Assembly: GCF_002355275.1 (NCBI RefSeq)
Contig: NZ_CP023449.1
Coordinates: forward strand, 3,636,001 to 3,700,000
Source: Rhizorhabdus dicambivorans
Lineage (GTDB): Bacteria > Pseudomonadota > Alphaproteobacteria > Sphingomonadales > Sphingomonadaceae
Direction of reading: 5' to 3'
DNA: 64,000 nt
The position numbers were made by a program, and so were the translations under genes. Of this stretch, positions 54,388 to 63,463 are shown one piece after another; position 1 is the stretch's first letter, and the number at the start of each line of letters is the position of its first letter. The notes beneath the pieces are model-generated. The model saw nothing but the letters and a program-made list of their open reading frames with translations, was not told the origin of the DNA and ran no database searches.

Positions 54388-54609
54388 ATGGAGCACCCCG
54401 TCATGAACAGTCAGGACATCAGGTGGATCATCGCGGGATTGTTCGTGGCCTTCCTGGCCGTGATCGTCCTGTCGGATCTGGTCAAGCGCAAGCCTAAGGG
54501 CCCCAGGACCAAAGCGAGAAAGGCGCCGAAGGCGCGCGGCTTTCGCACGATGCGCACCGACCGCCCCGCACCGGGCGGGGGCACCTGGAAAAACCCCGGC
54601 CGCCGATAG
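54388..54609 (+). CDS. Small single-pass membrane protein with basic tail
   Basis: Not recognised. From ATG 54388 (or 54403, which has a GGAG site at good spacing) the product has one helix (IRWIIAGLFVAFLAVIVLSDL in part) and then a strongly basic tail (KRKPKGPRTKARKAPKARGFR in part) ending near GGGTWKNPGRR. Topology should put the tail in the cytoplasm, where it could touch nucleic acid or acidic lipid. It lies between the DUF6065 fusion and the convergent SIMPL gene. Confidence 0.48.
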   Translation: MEHPVMNSQDIRWIIAGLFVAFLAVIVLSDLVKRKPKGPRTKARKAPKARGFRTMRTDRPAPGGGTWKNPGRR

Positions 54610-54648
54610 AGTCGCGGCCCCTCCCGCCGCTGGAAGGGGCCGGCCTCG

Positions 54649-55383
54649 TCACATCAGTTCGAACGTCACCGACAGGCTGATCGCGATCTTCTGCTCGCCC
54701 GCCTCGATCATCGTGTCGGCGGCCTTCTCGGCACGTGCCATCGCCATCATCGGCATCGGCCGGACGATCGGCATCGGTTCGAAGGACCCCTCGCTGATCG
54801 CGACGATCCGCTTCACCTGCAGGCCCGCCGCGCGGGCATAGAGCGCCGCTCGGGCGCGGGCCGCGGCAACCGCTTTCTCACGCGCCTGATCGAGCAACGG
54901 CTCGGGCTTGTCGATCGACAGGGTCGGGCCGTCGATCTGGTTGGCGCCGGCCGCGACCAGGGAATCGAGGATCGGACCGGCCTTGCGCACATCACGGAAG
55001 CGCACGCTGACGCGGGTCGAGGCCTGATAGCCCACGATCGCGGGGGGCAGGTTCTCCGCATAGCGATATTGCGGGCTGAGGCTGACCGAGGTCGTCTGGA
55101 TATCGCGATCGGCGACCCCGGCCTTGCGGATCGCGGCGACGGTGGCGGCGGTGCGCTGGGCGTTCTCGGCCATCGCGGCGGCGGCGGTCGGCGCCTGGGT
55201 GACCACGCCCGCCCCGATCGTCGCGATATCGGGCACCGCGCTCACCTCGCCGCTGGCCACCACGTCCAGCCGCGTGCCGGCCAGCATGTGCGATGGTGCG
55301 GGCGCTTCCTGCGCCATCAGCGGGGCCGCCCAGGCCAGCGCCAGCGGCAGCGCGACGCTCCATCTTGGTGATCTTACGGTCAT
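54649..55383 (-). CDS. SIMPL-domain (DUF541) periplasmic protein
   Basis: The start MTVRSPRWSVALPLALAW with an AGGAGA site gives a signal peptide ending near LMAQ; sequence upstream on the same frame belongs to the other strand's efflux genes and is not coding. The mature protein has the SIMPL fold features: LDVVASGEVSAVPDIATIGAGV in part, VSLSPQYRYAEN, VRFRDVRKAGPILDSLVAAGA in part and ARARAALYARAAGL. Family members are exported and linked to oxidative or envelope stress, without a firm biochemical role. It is divergent from the RND efflux pair across 216 bp and may share its control. Confidence 0.9.
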   Translation of the reverse strand: MTVRSPRWSVALPLALAWAAPLMAQEAPAPSHMLAGTRLDVVASGEVSAVPDIATIGAGVVTQAPTAAAAMAENAQRTAATVAAIRKAGVADRDIQTTSVSLSPQYRYAENLPPAIVGYQASTRVSVRFRDVRKAGPILDSLVAAGANQIDGPTLSIDKPEPLLDQAREKAVAAARARAALYARAAGLQVKRIVAISEGSFEPMPIVRPMPMMAMARAEKAADTMIEAGEQKIAISLSVTFELM

Positions 55384-55525
55384 TTCGGTTGTTCTCCTGC
55401 TTTGCCGCGCCGTCCGTGGCATGCTAACACGCTTGTAGGAACCTCGCTGCACAAGGCCTGAACGCCTTTCGGCCACGAAACGATCCCTATCGGCGGAGAG
55501 TTCGTGGCGATGTTGCGCCGCTCTC

Positions 55526-55552
55526 TTGAGCGAGGTGACATATTGATATAAT
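55526..55552 (+). promoter_or_regulatory. Candidate promoter of the RND efflux operon
   Basis: A perfect -10 hexamer TATAAT (55547-55552) with TTGAGC (55526-55531) 15 bp upstream, 47 bp before the adaptor ATG. The short spacer makes the -35 assignment uncertain. The rest of the 55384-55599 gap holds no gene. Confidence 0.45.
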
Positions 55553-55599
55553 ACAGCTCGAACGGACAAAGGGGCCCGTCGGGCCGGCAATGGAAAGAC

Positions 55600-56775
55600 A
55601 TGGGGATGAACGTCGAATCCGGCATCCAGAGCGATTACGCGGCTTATGATTATGATGACGTGCAGGCCCGGCGGCGGCGGCGTATCGTCATCGGCATCGC
55701 CGTCGCCGTTCTGATCGGCGTCATTGCCGCGACCATGATGTTCTTCGGCGGCAAGAAGCCCGCCCCCGCCGCCCCGGCCGCGCCGGGCGTCACCGTGATC
55801 GTGCCCGGCAGCGCCAGTGTCGATGCCACCGTGTCCGCCACCGGCAGCCTGTTCGCCAAGCGCGAGATGCCCGTCGGCGTTGCCGGTGAAGGTGGCATGG
55901 TTCAGTCGGTGCTGGTGGAACCCGGCAGCTGGGTCGGCGCCGGACAGACGCTGGCGGTGATCGAGCGCTCGGTGCAGACCGAGCAGGCCAATTCGCTCGC
56001 CGCCTCGGTCCGCGTGGCGCGCGCCGATGCGCAGCTTGCCCAGGCCGAACTCGATCGCGCCAAGGCGCTGGTCGCGCGCGGCTTCATCTCCAAGGCCGAT
56101 ATCGACCGGAGGACCGCGACGCGCGACGCCGCCGCCGCCCGCGTCGCGGTGGCGCAGGCCCAATATGGCCAGCAGCGCGCAACGATCGGCCGGCTGATCA
56201 TCCGTTCGCCCGCCGCCGGACTGGTGCTGACCCGCGCGGTCGAGCCGGGCCAGGTGGTAGGCCCGGGCAACGGCGCATTGTTCCGCGTGGCCAAGGGCGG
56301 CGAGATGGAGCTGCGGGCACAGCTCGCCGAGCAGGATATCGCGCGCATCCGGGTAGGCAATGGCGCCGAGGTGACGCCGATCGGCAGCAAGCGTGCCTTC
56401 AACGGCACCGTGTGGCAGATTTCGCCGGTCATCGATCCGCAGACCCGCCAGGGCGTGGCCCGCGTCCAGCTGGCCTATGATCCCGCATTGCGGCCCGGCG
56501 GCTTCGCCTCGGTCGTGATCAAGAGCGGCACGACCCAAGCGCCGATGCTGCCCGAATCCGCCGTGCTGAACGACGAGAAGTCCGCCTATGTCTATGTCGT
56601 CGGCCCCGACAACAAGGTCGTGCGACGGGACGTCAAGGTCGGGGACGTCTCCGATGCGGGTGTGGTGATCCTGTCCGGCATCCAGGGCAATGAGAAGATC
56701 GTGCTGTCCGCAGGCGCCTTCCTGAATCCTGGCGACAAGGTGACACCGCAACTCTCCGCCGCCCCAACCCGCTGA
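55600..56775 (+). CDS. RND efflux periplasmic adaptor (HlyD/MFP family)
   Basis: Links an RND pump to the outer-membrane channel. Residues about 22-48 are an uncleaved membrane anchor (RRRRIVIGIAVAVLIGVIA in part), then a lipoyl half-motif (GEGGMVQSVLVEPGSWVGAGQTL in part), a helical hairpin (about 130-190, with AQAELDRAKALVARGF), the second lipoyl half (VLTRAVEPGQVVGPG) and beta-barrel and membrane-proximal domains. It starts at MGMNVESG behind GGAAAG; MNVESG two codons later is possible. The pump gene follows by 19 bp; no TolC-type gene is in the operon. Confidence 0.94.
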   Translation: MGMNVESGIQSDYAAYDYDDVQARRRRRIVIGIAVAVLIGVIAATMMFFGGKKPAPAAPAAPGVTVIVPGSASVDATVSATGSLFAKREMPVGVAGEGGMVQSVLVEPGSWVGAGQTLAVIERSVQTEQANSLAASVRVARADAQLAQAELDRAKALVARGFISKADIDRRTATRDAAAARVAVAQAQYGQQRATIGRLIIRSPAAGLVLTRAVEPGQVVGPGNGALFRVAKGGEMELRAQLAEQDIARIRVGNGAEVTPIGSKRAFNGTVWQISPVIDPQTRQGVARVQLAYDPALRPGGFASVVIKSGTTQAPMLPESAVLNDEKSAYVYVVGPDNKVVRRDVKVGDVSDAGVVILSGIQGNEKIVLSAGAFLNPGDKVTPQLSAAPTR

Positions 56776-56794
56776 TCAACCGGAGCTTTCGGGC

Positions 56795-59700
56795 ATGCGC
56801 AACATATCCGCCTGGGCGATCAAGAATCCGATCCCGCCTATCGTCCTGTTCCTGGCGCTCACGCTCGCGGGGCTGATCAGCTTCGCGCGCATGGACATCA
56901 ACAACATGCCCGACATCAGCTTCCCGGGCGCGTCGGTCAACATCAGCCAGCCCGGCGCCGCACCGACGGAGATGGAGACCCAGATCACCCGCAAGGTGGA
57001 AGCCGCGGTTGCATCGGTCGGCAACGTCAAGTCGATCACCTCCTTCGTCAGCGAAGGCACGTCGGGCACCAATGTCGAATTTCAACTCGGCACGCCGGTG
57101 GACCGCGCCGTCAACGACGTGCGCGACGCCGTCGCCAAGATCCGATCCGACCTGCCCGAGGGGATTCTCGAACCGCAGATCCAGCGTATCGAAGTCGAGG
57201 GCGGCCCGATCGCCTATTATTCGGTCGAAGCCGTCGACATGACGCTGGAGGAGTTGAGCTGGTACACCGACAATACGGTGATCAAGCGGCTGCTCTCGAT
57301 CCCGGGCATGGCGGGCGTCTTCCGCGGCGGCGGCGTGAGCCGCGAGATCCGCGTGGTGCTCGATCCCGCGCGGATGCAGGCGCAAGGCGTCACGGCCGCG
57401 CAGGTCAACAATGTGCTGCGCAGCGTCAACCTGAACGCGGCCGGCGGCCGGGCCGAAGTGGCGGGCGCCGAGCAATCGGTTCGCGTGCTGGGCAACGCCG
57501 CCAGCGCCTATGAGCTGAGCCAGACGCAGATATCGGTCGGCTCCGGCCGGACGGTGCGGCTCGCCGACATCGCCACCGTCCGCGATGCCTATGCCGAGCA
57601 GCGCAACATCTCCCGCATGGATGGCCGGCAGGTGCTGTCCTTCGGCCTGCAGAAGGCCAAGGGCGCGTCCGACGTCACCGTCTATGATGAGGCGGTGAAG
57701 GTGCTGGAACAGCTTCGAAAAGAGAATCCGAAGGTCAAGTTCAGCCTGCTCTATGACGGCGTGAAATACACTAAGGCCCAATATCATTCGGCCATCGACG
57801 CGATGGTCGAGGGGTCGGTGCTCGCCGTGATCGTGGTCTTCTTCTTCCTGCGCGACTGGCGCGCGACGGCGATTTCCGCCCTGGCGATCCCGCTTTCGGC
57901 GATCCCGGCCTTCTGGTTCATGTCGCTGATGGGCTTCACGCTCAACACGATCAGCCTGCTGGCGCTCAGCCTGGTCGCGGGCATCCTGGTCGACGACGCG
58001 ATCGTGGAGATCGAGAACATCGTCCGCCACATGCGGATGGGCAAGACCGCCTATCAGGCGTCGATGGACGCCGCCGACGAGATCGGCCTGGCGGTGGTCG
58101 CCACCACCATGGCGATCGTCGCGGTGTTCGTACCGGTGTCGTTCATGCCCGGCATCCCCGGCCAGTTCTTCGAGCAGTTCGGTCTGACCGTGGCCGTCGC
58201 GGTGCTGATGAGCCTTGCCGTCGCCCGGCTCATCACCCCGATGATTGCCGCCTATTTCCTGAAGGCCGAAGGCGTCAGGGAACATGGCGGCGGCCCGGTG
58301 ATGGAGAAATATCTCGATCTTCTGAAATGGTCGCTCCGCAACCGCTGGAAGACGATCGGCATCGGCGTCCTGGCGCTGGTGCTCACGGTGATCATCTTCG
58401 GCATGTCGAAGCAGCAGTTCCAGCCAGCGTTCGATCAGGACAACAGCGTCGTCAAGATCGAACTCCCACCCGGCGCCCGGGTCGAGGAGGATACCGCCCG
58501 CGTCGCCGAGCAGGCCGCCGACATCATCCGCCGCCAGCCGGAGACCGAGAAGGTGTTCGCGGATATCGGCGACAATGGCGATACACGCTTCGCGTCGCTC
58601 TACATCACGCTCAAGCCTGCCAGCGAACGGGCGCGGACCAGCACCGAATTCGAGCGGGAAGTGGCACCCCAGCTGGCGAAGATCCCGGACGCGCGGGTCA
58701 ATTTTCAGTCCCAGTCCGGCGGCTTCGGCCGCGACCTGACGGTCATGCTGGCCGGCGACGATCCGGTGAAGCTGCAGCGCAGCGCCAATGCGCTGATCGA
58801 GGAGATGCGCAAGAGTCCGCTGATCCGCGATCCCCGCATCGATGGCGACATCCAGCGGCCCGAGCTGATCATCAAGCCACGGCTCGATCTGGCTGCCGAT
58901 CTCGGCGTCACCACCGCGGCGCTGAGCCAGGCGATCCGCATCGCCACGCTTGGCGACATCGAGCAGAACATGGCCAAATTCTCACTGAGCGACCGGCAGA
59001 TTCCGATCCGCGTGTCGCTGAGCGAGGATTCGCGGCGCGACCTGTCGACGATCCAGAACCTGCCGGTGCAGACCAGCTTCGGCGGCACCGTGCCGCTGCG
59101 GGTCGTCGCCGATATCCATTTTGGTGCGGGCCCGTCCAAGATTCGCCGTTACAACCAGGTCCGCCGCCTCGTCATCGGCGGCGACCTGACCCCGGGCTCG
59201 GTGAGCGGCGACGCTTATAAATATATCTATGCCACCCCGATCATGAAGAACCTGCCCGCCGGCGTGCGCGAGGTGAAGTTCGGCGAGCAGGAGTTCCAGG
59301 GCGACCTGATCAGCGGCTTCATCATCGCCGTCGTCTCGGGCATCCTGCTCGTGTTCGCGGTGCTGATCCTGCTGTATAAGCGCGTGCTACCGCCCTTCGT
59401 GAACATGGGTTCGCTGCTGCTCGCGCCACTGGGCGGCCTGCTGGCGCTGCTGATCTTCGGCATCCCGATCTCGATGCCGGTCTATATCGGCCTGCTGATG
59501 CTGTTCGGCATCGTCGCCAAGAACTCGATCCTGCTGGTCGATTTCGCGATCGAGGAGATGCGCCACGGCGTCGACCGCTTCGAGGCGATCCTCGAGGCTG
59601 CCCACAAGCGCGCCCAGCCGATCGTGATGACCTCGGTCGCGATGATCGCGGGCATGATGCCGATCGCGCTGGGCCTGTCGGGCGACGGCAGCTGGCGCTC

Positions 59701-59884
59701 GCCGATGGCGATCTGCGTGATTGGCGGCATCGCCATGTCCACCCTGCTCACGCTCATCATCGTCCCTGCCGGCTTCACCCTGGCCGACGACATGGAGAAG
59801 TGGCTGGGCCCGCGGCTGATGAAGTTCCTCGTCAACAGCGAGGAGCACAAGCCGGGCGGGTCGGTCCCCCAGGCGGCGGAGTAA
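56795..59884 (+). CDS. RND-family multidrug efflux permease (AcrB-like, HAE1)
   Basis: A 1029-residue inner-membrane proton-driven pump with 12 helices and two large periplasmic loops. The N-terminus [20 protein letters not shown] is typical. The proton-relay aspartates are in [17 protein letters not shown] (helix 4) and the lysine in [17 protein letters not shown] (helix 10). Periplasmic pore segments include [17 protein letters not shown] and [15 protein letters not shown]. The sequence lies closer to the general HAE1/SwrC-like branch than to AcrB of E. coli itself; substrates cannot be predicted. It forms an operon with the adaptor, divergent from the SIMPL gene. Confidence 0.95.
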   Translation: MRNISAWAIKNPIPPIVLFLALTLAGLISFARMDINNMPDISFPGASVNISQPGAAPTEMETQITRKVEAAVASVGNVKSITSFVSEGTSGTNVEFQLGTPVDRAVNDVRDAVAKIRSDLPEGILEPQIQRIEVEGGPIAYYSVEAVDMTLEELSWYTDNTVIKRLLSIPGMAGVFRGGGVSREIRVVLDPARMQAQGVTAAQVNNVLRSVNLNAAGGRAEVAGAEQSVRVLGNAASAYELSQTQISVGSGRTVRLADIATVRDAYAEQRNISRMDGRQVLSFGLQKAKGASDVTVYDEAVKVLEQLRKENPKVKFSLLYDGVKYTKAQYHSAIDAMVEGSVLAVIVVFFFLRDWRATAISALAIPLSAIPAFWFMSLMGFTLNTISLLALSLVAGILVDDAIVEIENIVRHMRMGKTAYQASMDAADEIGLAVVATTMAIVAVFVPVSFMPGIPGQFFEQFGLTVAVAVLMSLAVARLITPMIAAYFLKAEGVREHGGGPVMEKYLDLLKWSLRNRWKTIGIGVLALVLTVIIFGMSKQQFQPAFDQDNSVVKIELPPGARVEEDTARVAEQAADIIRRQPETEKVFADIGDNGDTRFASLYITLKPASERARTSTEFEREVAPQLAKIPDARVNFQSQSGGFGRDLTVMLAGDDPVKLQRSANALIEEMRKSPLIRDPRIDGDIQRPELIIKPRLDLAADLGVTTAALSQAIRIATLGDIEQNMAKFSLSDRQIPIRVSLSEDSRRDLSTIQNLPVQTSFGGTVPLRVVADIHFGAGPSKIRRYNQVRRLVIGGDLTPGSVSGDAYKYIYATPIMKNLPAGVREVKFGEQEFQGDLISGFIIAVVSGILLVFAVLILLYKRVLPPFVNMGSLLLAPLGGLLALLIFGIPISMPVYIGLLMLFGIVAKNSILLVDFAIEEMRHGVDRFEAILEAAHKRAQPIVMTSVAMIAGMMPIALGLSGDGSWRSPMAICVIGGIAMSTLLTLIIVPAGFTLADDMEKWLGPRLMKFLVNSEEHKPGGSVPQAAE

Positions 59885-59890
59885 TCCGCC

Positions 59891-59980
59891 GTCGCCCCGG
59901 CGGAGGCCCCGGGGCCGCAACAGGCTCCTGCCATCAACTCGCCGAAAACTCCGACGGCCCCGGCCTTCGCGGGGGCGACG
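59891..59980. repeat. Paired inverted intergenic repeat (REPIN-like), GC subfamily
   Basis: A 90-bp element between the RND pump and the DUF445 gene. The left arm is GTCGCCCCGGCGGAGGCC and the right arm CCCCGGCCTTCGCGGGGGCGAC. The left arm has an inserted CC in the palindrome (gccccggggccg). Confidence 0.74.
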
Positions 59981-60037
59981 ACGTGCATTCTTGATCGTTT
60001 CGGTTGAACATTCCGCGCCACCGTCCATTTTGATTGA

Positions 60038-61309
60038 ATGAACCTTCTCCAGATCACCGGGCTCGACCGCTTCAATCCGGCCCAGGGCGGCGTACGCGGG
60101 ATGCGTGTGGTTGCGTCGGGCCTGCTGGTGATCATGGCCGGTCTCTATCTGCTGGCCCGTGCGCAGCAGGGGCCCGGCGCCCCGATAGCCTGGGGCTATC
60201 TGCGCGCCTTCGCCGAGGCGGCCATGGTCGGCGGGCTGGCCGACTGGTTCGCGGTGACGGCCCTGTTCCGCCACCCGCTGGGCCTGCCGATCCCGCACAC
60301 CGCGATCATCCCGCGTAACAAGGATCGGATCGGCGACAGCCTGGCCGGCTTCCTGCGGGTCAATTTCCTTACCGCATCGGTGGTGGCGCGGCGGATGTCG
60401 AAGGTCGACGCCGCAGCGGCGCTCGGCCGGCTCCTCGCCACCCCGCCGCAGGGCGGCAAGACCCGGGAAGGGATTGGCCGCGCGCTGGCGACCATCCTCG
60501 AATCGCTGGGCGACGACCGGCTCGGATCGATGATCAAGGGCGCCCTTGCCAGCCGGCTGCGCGGCTTCGACATCGCTCCGCTGCTCGGCCGCACCCTTGG
60601 CGCCGCGATCGTCGAGAACCGCCATGCCGAGATGCTCGACGGGCTGATCGGCTGGGGCAGCCGTGTCCTCCTCCACAATGAGGGGATGATCCATGACATG
60701 GTGCAGGCGCGCACCGGCAAGTTCATGCGCTGGACCGGCCTTGACGAGAAATTGTCGGGTGCAATCGTGGAGGGATTGCACAAGCTGCTCGACGACATGG
60801 CGACCGACCCGGAACACCCGTTGCGCCTCAAGGCGCAGGAAGGGCTCGAACAGCTCGCTGAAAAGCTCCAGCACGATCCCGAGACCCGCACCCGGGTCGC
60901 CGAGATCAAGGCCGAACTGATCGACAGCCCCGCAGTCACGGCCTGGCTCGACACGCTTTGGCAGAGTGCGCGCATCAAGCTGATCGACGCGGCGCGCGAT
61001 CCCAATGCGGCGCTCGGCGGGCAGGTCGGCGAGGCGCTCAAGCAATTGGGCGCGACCCTCCAGACCGACGCGCCGCTGCGCCAGACCGTCAACCGCTTCG
61101 TCCGGCGGATGACGGTGGGCCTCGTCGCCGACTATGGCGACGGTATCGTCAAGCTCGTTTCGGAAACGATCCGGGGCTGGGACGCTCGCACCGTCACCCT
61201 CCAGTTGGAGAATGCGGTCGGCCGCGACCTGCAATATATCCGGGTTAACGGCACGCTGGTCGGCGGACTGATCGGGATTGGCCTGCACGCGATCGACCAG
61301 CTTCTCTGA
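60038..61309 (+). CDS. DUF445 family membrane protein
   Basis: A 423-residue protein with a hydrophobic helix near residues 25-45 (VASGLLVIMAGLYLLARA), the family's re-entrant segment EAAMVGGLADWFAVTALFRHPLGLPIPHT in part, IPRNKDRIGDSLAGFL, a long soluble helical domain, and a C-terminal hydrophobic end (NGTLVGGLIGIGLHAIDQL). DUF445 proteins are conserved inner-membrane proteins without an assigned function. It is a single gene, preceded by a repeat and followed by an unusual 380-bp gap. Confidence 0.92.
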   Translation: MNLLQITGLDRFNPAQGGVRGMRVVASGLLVIMAGLYLLARAQQGPGAPIAWGYLRAFAEAAMVGGLADWFAVTALFRHPLGLPIPHTAIIPRNKDRIGDSLAGFLRVNFLTASVVARRMSKVDAAAALGRLLATPPQGGKTREGIGRALATILESLGDDRLGSMIKGALASRLRGFDIAPLLGRTLGAAIVENRHAEMLDGLIGWGSRVLLHNEGMIHDMVQARTGKFMRWTGLDEKLSGAIVEGLHKLLDDMATDPEHPLRLKAQEGLEQLAEKLQHDPETRTRVAEIKAELIDSPAVTAWLDTLWQSARIKLIDAARDPNAALGGQVGEALKQLGATLQTDAPLRQTVNRFVRRMTVGLVADYGDGIVKLVSETIRGWDARTVTLQLENAVGRDLQYIRVNGTLVGGLIGIGLHAIDQLL

Positions 61310-61350
61310 GCGGCGAATCGCAGACGTAATGACCGGTGGAGGTTGGTGAT

Positions 61351-61426
61351 GCCGGCGGCGCTGAAACCTGGCCTGCCAGGGCAAGACAGGCCGGCCATGC
61401 GGAGGGGGAGCAACCCTTCCGCCGGC
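61351..61426. other. Predicted structured element in the 61310-61688 gap
   Basis: A 76-bp segment closed by GCCGGCGG (61351-61358) pairing with CCGCCGGC (61419-61426). Inside are two stems: GGCCTG (61370-61375) with CAGGCC (61387-61392), and GGAGGG with CCCTTCC around 61400-61420. This gives a multi-branched fold on either strand. It is not a tRNA and matches no riboswitch I recognise. The rest of the 380-bp gap is AT-rich with repeated TTAAC half-sites (61462, 61505, 61548 region) before the response regulator gene. Confidence 0.35.
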
Positions 61427-61688
61427 ACCCCCGATCTCTCGCGGCTGCCGGCATCACCATATTAACCATAACGCTGCATCTAGCTGAAATTCTTGTAAAC
61501 AATTGTTAAATTTGCAGTCCGTCACACTTGTTCCGGGAACTTCTTGGTTAACAGGGTTCCGTTCCAGGGCAGAACGGAGCTGATTATGGGCAAGGCGCCT
61601 CACCACGGGCTTGGCTTCCGACGCGACGGCGGGCATTGTCGCCGCCATGGCAGCGAACGGACCGGCCGACAAGGCAGCAGGCGATAGC

Positions 61689-62387
61689 ATGCGTATCGCC
61701 GTTCTCGACGACGAAGCCACCGCGCGCGCCTTTGTCACGCAGACGCTGATCGAGGCTGGGCATTTCGCCTATGAATTCCCCAACGCCCGCACGCTCGTCA
61801 CGCGGCTGCGCCAGGATACGTTCGACCTCGTCATCCTCGACTGGAACATGCCCGACAAGAGCGGGCCCGAGATCATCACCTGGATGCGCGAGAATATGGA
61901 CAAGCCCGTCCCCTCGCTGCTGCTCACCAACCGCAACAGCGACGCCGACATCGTCGCGGGGCTGGACGCGGGCGCCGACGATTATGTGATCAAGCCGGTC
62001 CAGCCGCCGGTGCTGCTCGCCCGCATCGCCGCGATCCACCGCCGCACCGGGCCTCGCGAGGCGACCGGCGCCAACGAGACCTACGGCCCCTATCAGCTCC
62101 AGCCCGCGCGCCAGACGGTCATCGTCGATGGCGAGACGATCGTGCTGACCGCCAAGGAGTTCGAACTGGCCGCGACGCTGTTCCGCAACATGCACCGACC
62201 GCTGTCGCGCTCCTATTTGCTGGAGATCGTCTGGGGCCGCAATCCGGACCTGCCGACCCGCACCCTCGACGCGCATATCTCCCGGATCCGAGCCAAGCTG
62301 GGCATCCGGCCCGAGCGCGGCTTCCGGCTGGTGCCGGTGTACAGCTACGGCTACCGCCTCGAACCGCTCGAACCCGAAGAAGGCTGA
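61689..62387 (+). CDS. OmpR-type response regulator
   Basis: A two-domain transcription factor. The receiver (about 1-118) has the acidic pair in AVLDDEATA, the phosphorylated Asp in LVILDWNMPDKSG, and the conserved Lys in DDYVIKPVQP. The DNA-binding winged helix (about 135-230) has VLTAKEFELAATLFRN, LSRSYLLEIVWG, RTLDAHISRIRAKLGI in part and GYGYRL-type SYGYRLEPL. MRIAVLDDE at 61689 is taken as the start; the frame is open 26 codons further upstream. It is followed 9 bp later by a LysM-FecR gene and then a CHASE2 sensor, likely its signalling partners. Confidence 0.92.
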   Translation: MRIAVLDDEATARAFVTQTLIEAGHFAYEFPNARTLVTRLRQDTFDLVILDWNMPDKSGPEIITWMRENMDKPVPSLLLTNRNSDADIVAGLDAGADDYVIKPVQPPVLLARIAAIHRRTGPREATGANETYGPYQLQPARQTVIVDGETIVLTAKEFELAATLFRNMHRPLSRSYLLEIVWGRNPDLPTRTLDAHISRIRAKLGIRPERGFRLVPVYSYGYRLEPLEPEEG

Positions 62388-62396
62388 GGCAGACCA

Positions 62397-63425
62397 GTGG
62401 GGAAACGGCATCATATCCTTCTGGCGCTGGCCACGGTGGCAGCCGCGTTCGCCGCCGCGCCGGCATCCGCGCAACAACCGCCCGACACCCTGTTCCGCTA
62501 TCGGGTCAAGCCGGGCGACACGTTGTCGGCGATGGCGCGCGATTATTTCGTCAATGGCGACTATCGTACCGTCCAGCAGCTCAACCGCGTGGCCGATCCC
62601 CGGCGCCTGCCGATCGCCTCGACCCTGCTGATTCCCACCCGCCTGCTGCGGGTGGCGCCGATCGACGCGCGGGTCAGTTCCTATCGCGGTACGGTCACTG
62701 TCGACGGCAGGCCGGTCGCCCTCGCCCAGCAGGTGCGCGAGGGCAGCCGGGTCGAAACCGGCGCCAACGCCAATGTCACCGTCACCCTCGACGACGGCAG
62801 CGCCATCTCGCTCCCCTCGCAGAGCCGCATCCGTATCGCCCGGCTGCGCCGCATCCTTCTGACCGGCAGCGTCGACCGCAATTTCGTGATGGAGGCGGGC
62901 CGCAGCCGTTCCTCGGTGACGCCGTTCAAGGATCCGGAGAGCAATTTCCGCGTGACCACGCCGCTGTCGGTGTCGGCGGTGCGCGGCACCGATTTCCGCG
63001 TCGCCGTCGACGAGGGCGGAGAGACCGTGCTGACCGAGGTGGTCGGCGGCACCGTCGGCGTCGCAAAGGACGAGGAAGCGGACGAGACCGGGGTCGGGCG
63101 CGGCTATGGCGTCGCCGCCACCCCCGCCGGGGTCCAGAAGCCCGTCCCCCTTCTTCCGCCGCCGCCTCTGGTGTCGATGGCTCGGACGCCCGCTGGCGTC
63201 GCGATTGCGGGCAAGGAGGTCGAGGGCGCGGCGCGGTACCGCATCCAGCTCGCCACCGATCTCGCCTTCCGCGACGTGATCGACGAGGTGATAAGCGACA
63301 AGCCCGACGCCGATTTCGCGCTGCAGGACGGCGCGACATTCTATGTACGGCTGACCGCCATCGCCCCGTCGGGCATGGAGGGTCTGCCCGGAACCTACGC
63401 CCCCGGCGTCCGTGCCGGGTCCTGA
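62397..63425 (+). CDS. LysM and FecR-domain periplasmic protein
   Basis: The GTG start gives MGKRHHILLALATVAAAFAA, a signal peptide ending at ASA. A LysM domain follows (about 35-85, YRVKPGDTLSAMARDYFVNGDYR in part, LLIPTRLL), which binds peptidoglycan. Next comes a FecR domain (about 95-215: LQQVREGSRVETG-like AQQVREGSRVETG, VTVTLDDGSAISLPSQSRI in part, VSAVRGTDFRVAVDE). The C-terminal 100 residues are a beta domain resembling a fibronectin fold (YRIQLATDLAFRD, FYVRLTAI). It probably senses or relays an envelope signal to the CHASE2 protein whose gene follows 38 bp downstream. Confidence 0.9.
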   Translation: MGKRHHILLALATVAAAFAAAPASAQQPPDTLFRYRVKPGDTLSAMARDYFVNGDYRTVQQLNRVADPRRLPIASTLLIPTRLLRVAPIDARVSSYRGTVTVDGRPVALAQQVREGSRVETGANANVTVTLDDGSAISLPSQSRIRIARLRRILLTGSVDRNFVMEAGRSRSSVTPFKDPESNFRVTTPLSVSAVRGTDFRVAVDEGGETVLTEVVGGTVGVAKDEEADETGVGRGYGVAATPAGVQKPVPLLPPPPLVSMARTPAGVAIAGKEVEGAARYRIQLATDLAFRDVIDEVISDKPDADFALQDGATFYVRLTAIAPSGMEGLPGTYAPGVRAGS

Positions 63426-63463
63426 TCCGGCCTCGCGACGGCCCGGCCAAGGCTGAGCGACCA

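Noticed and set aside
55384-56751. Upstream extension of the SIMPL protein frame
   Set aside because: It runs antisense through the efflux adaptor gene and removes the signal peptide from the N-terminus. The ATG at 55383 with AGGAGA fits.
56633-58285. 550-codon minus-strand frame opposite the RND pump
   Set aside because: Asp/His/Arg-rich shadow of the pump gene; pump motifs on the plus strand are unambiguous.
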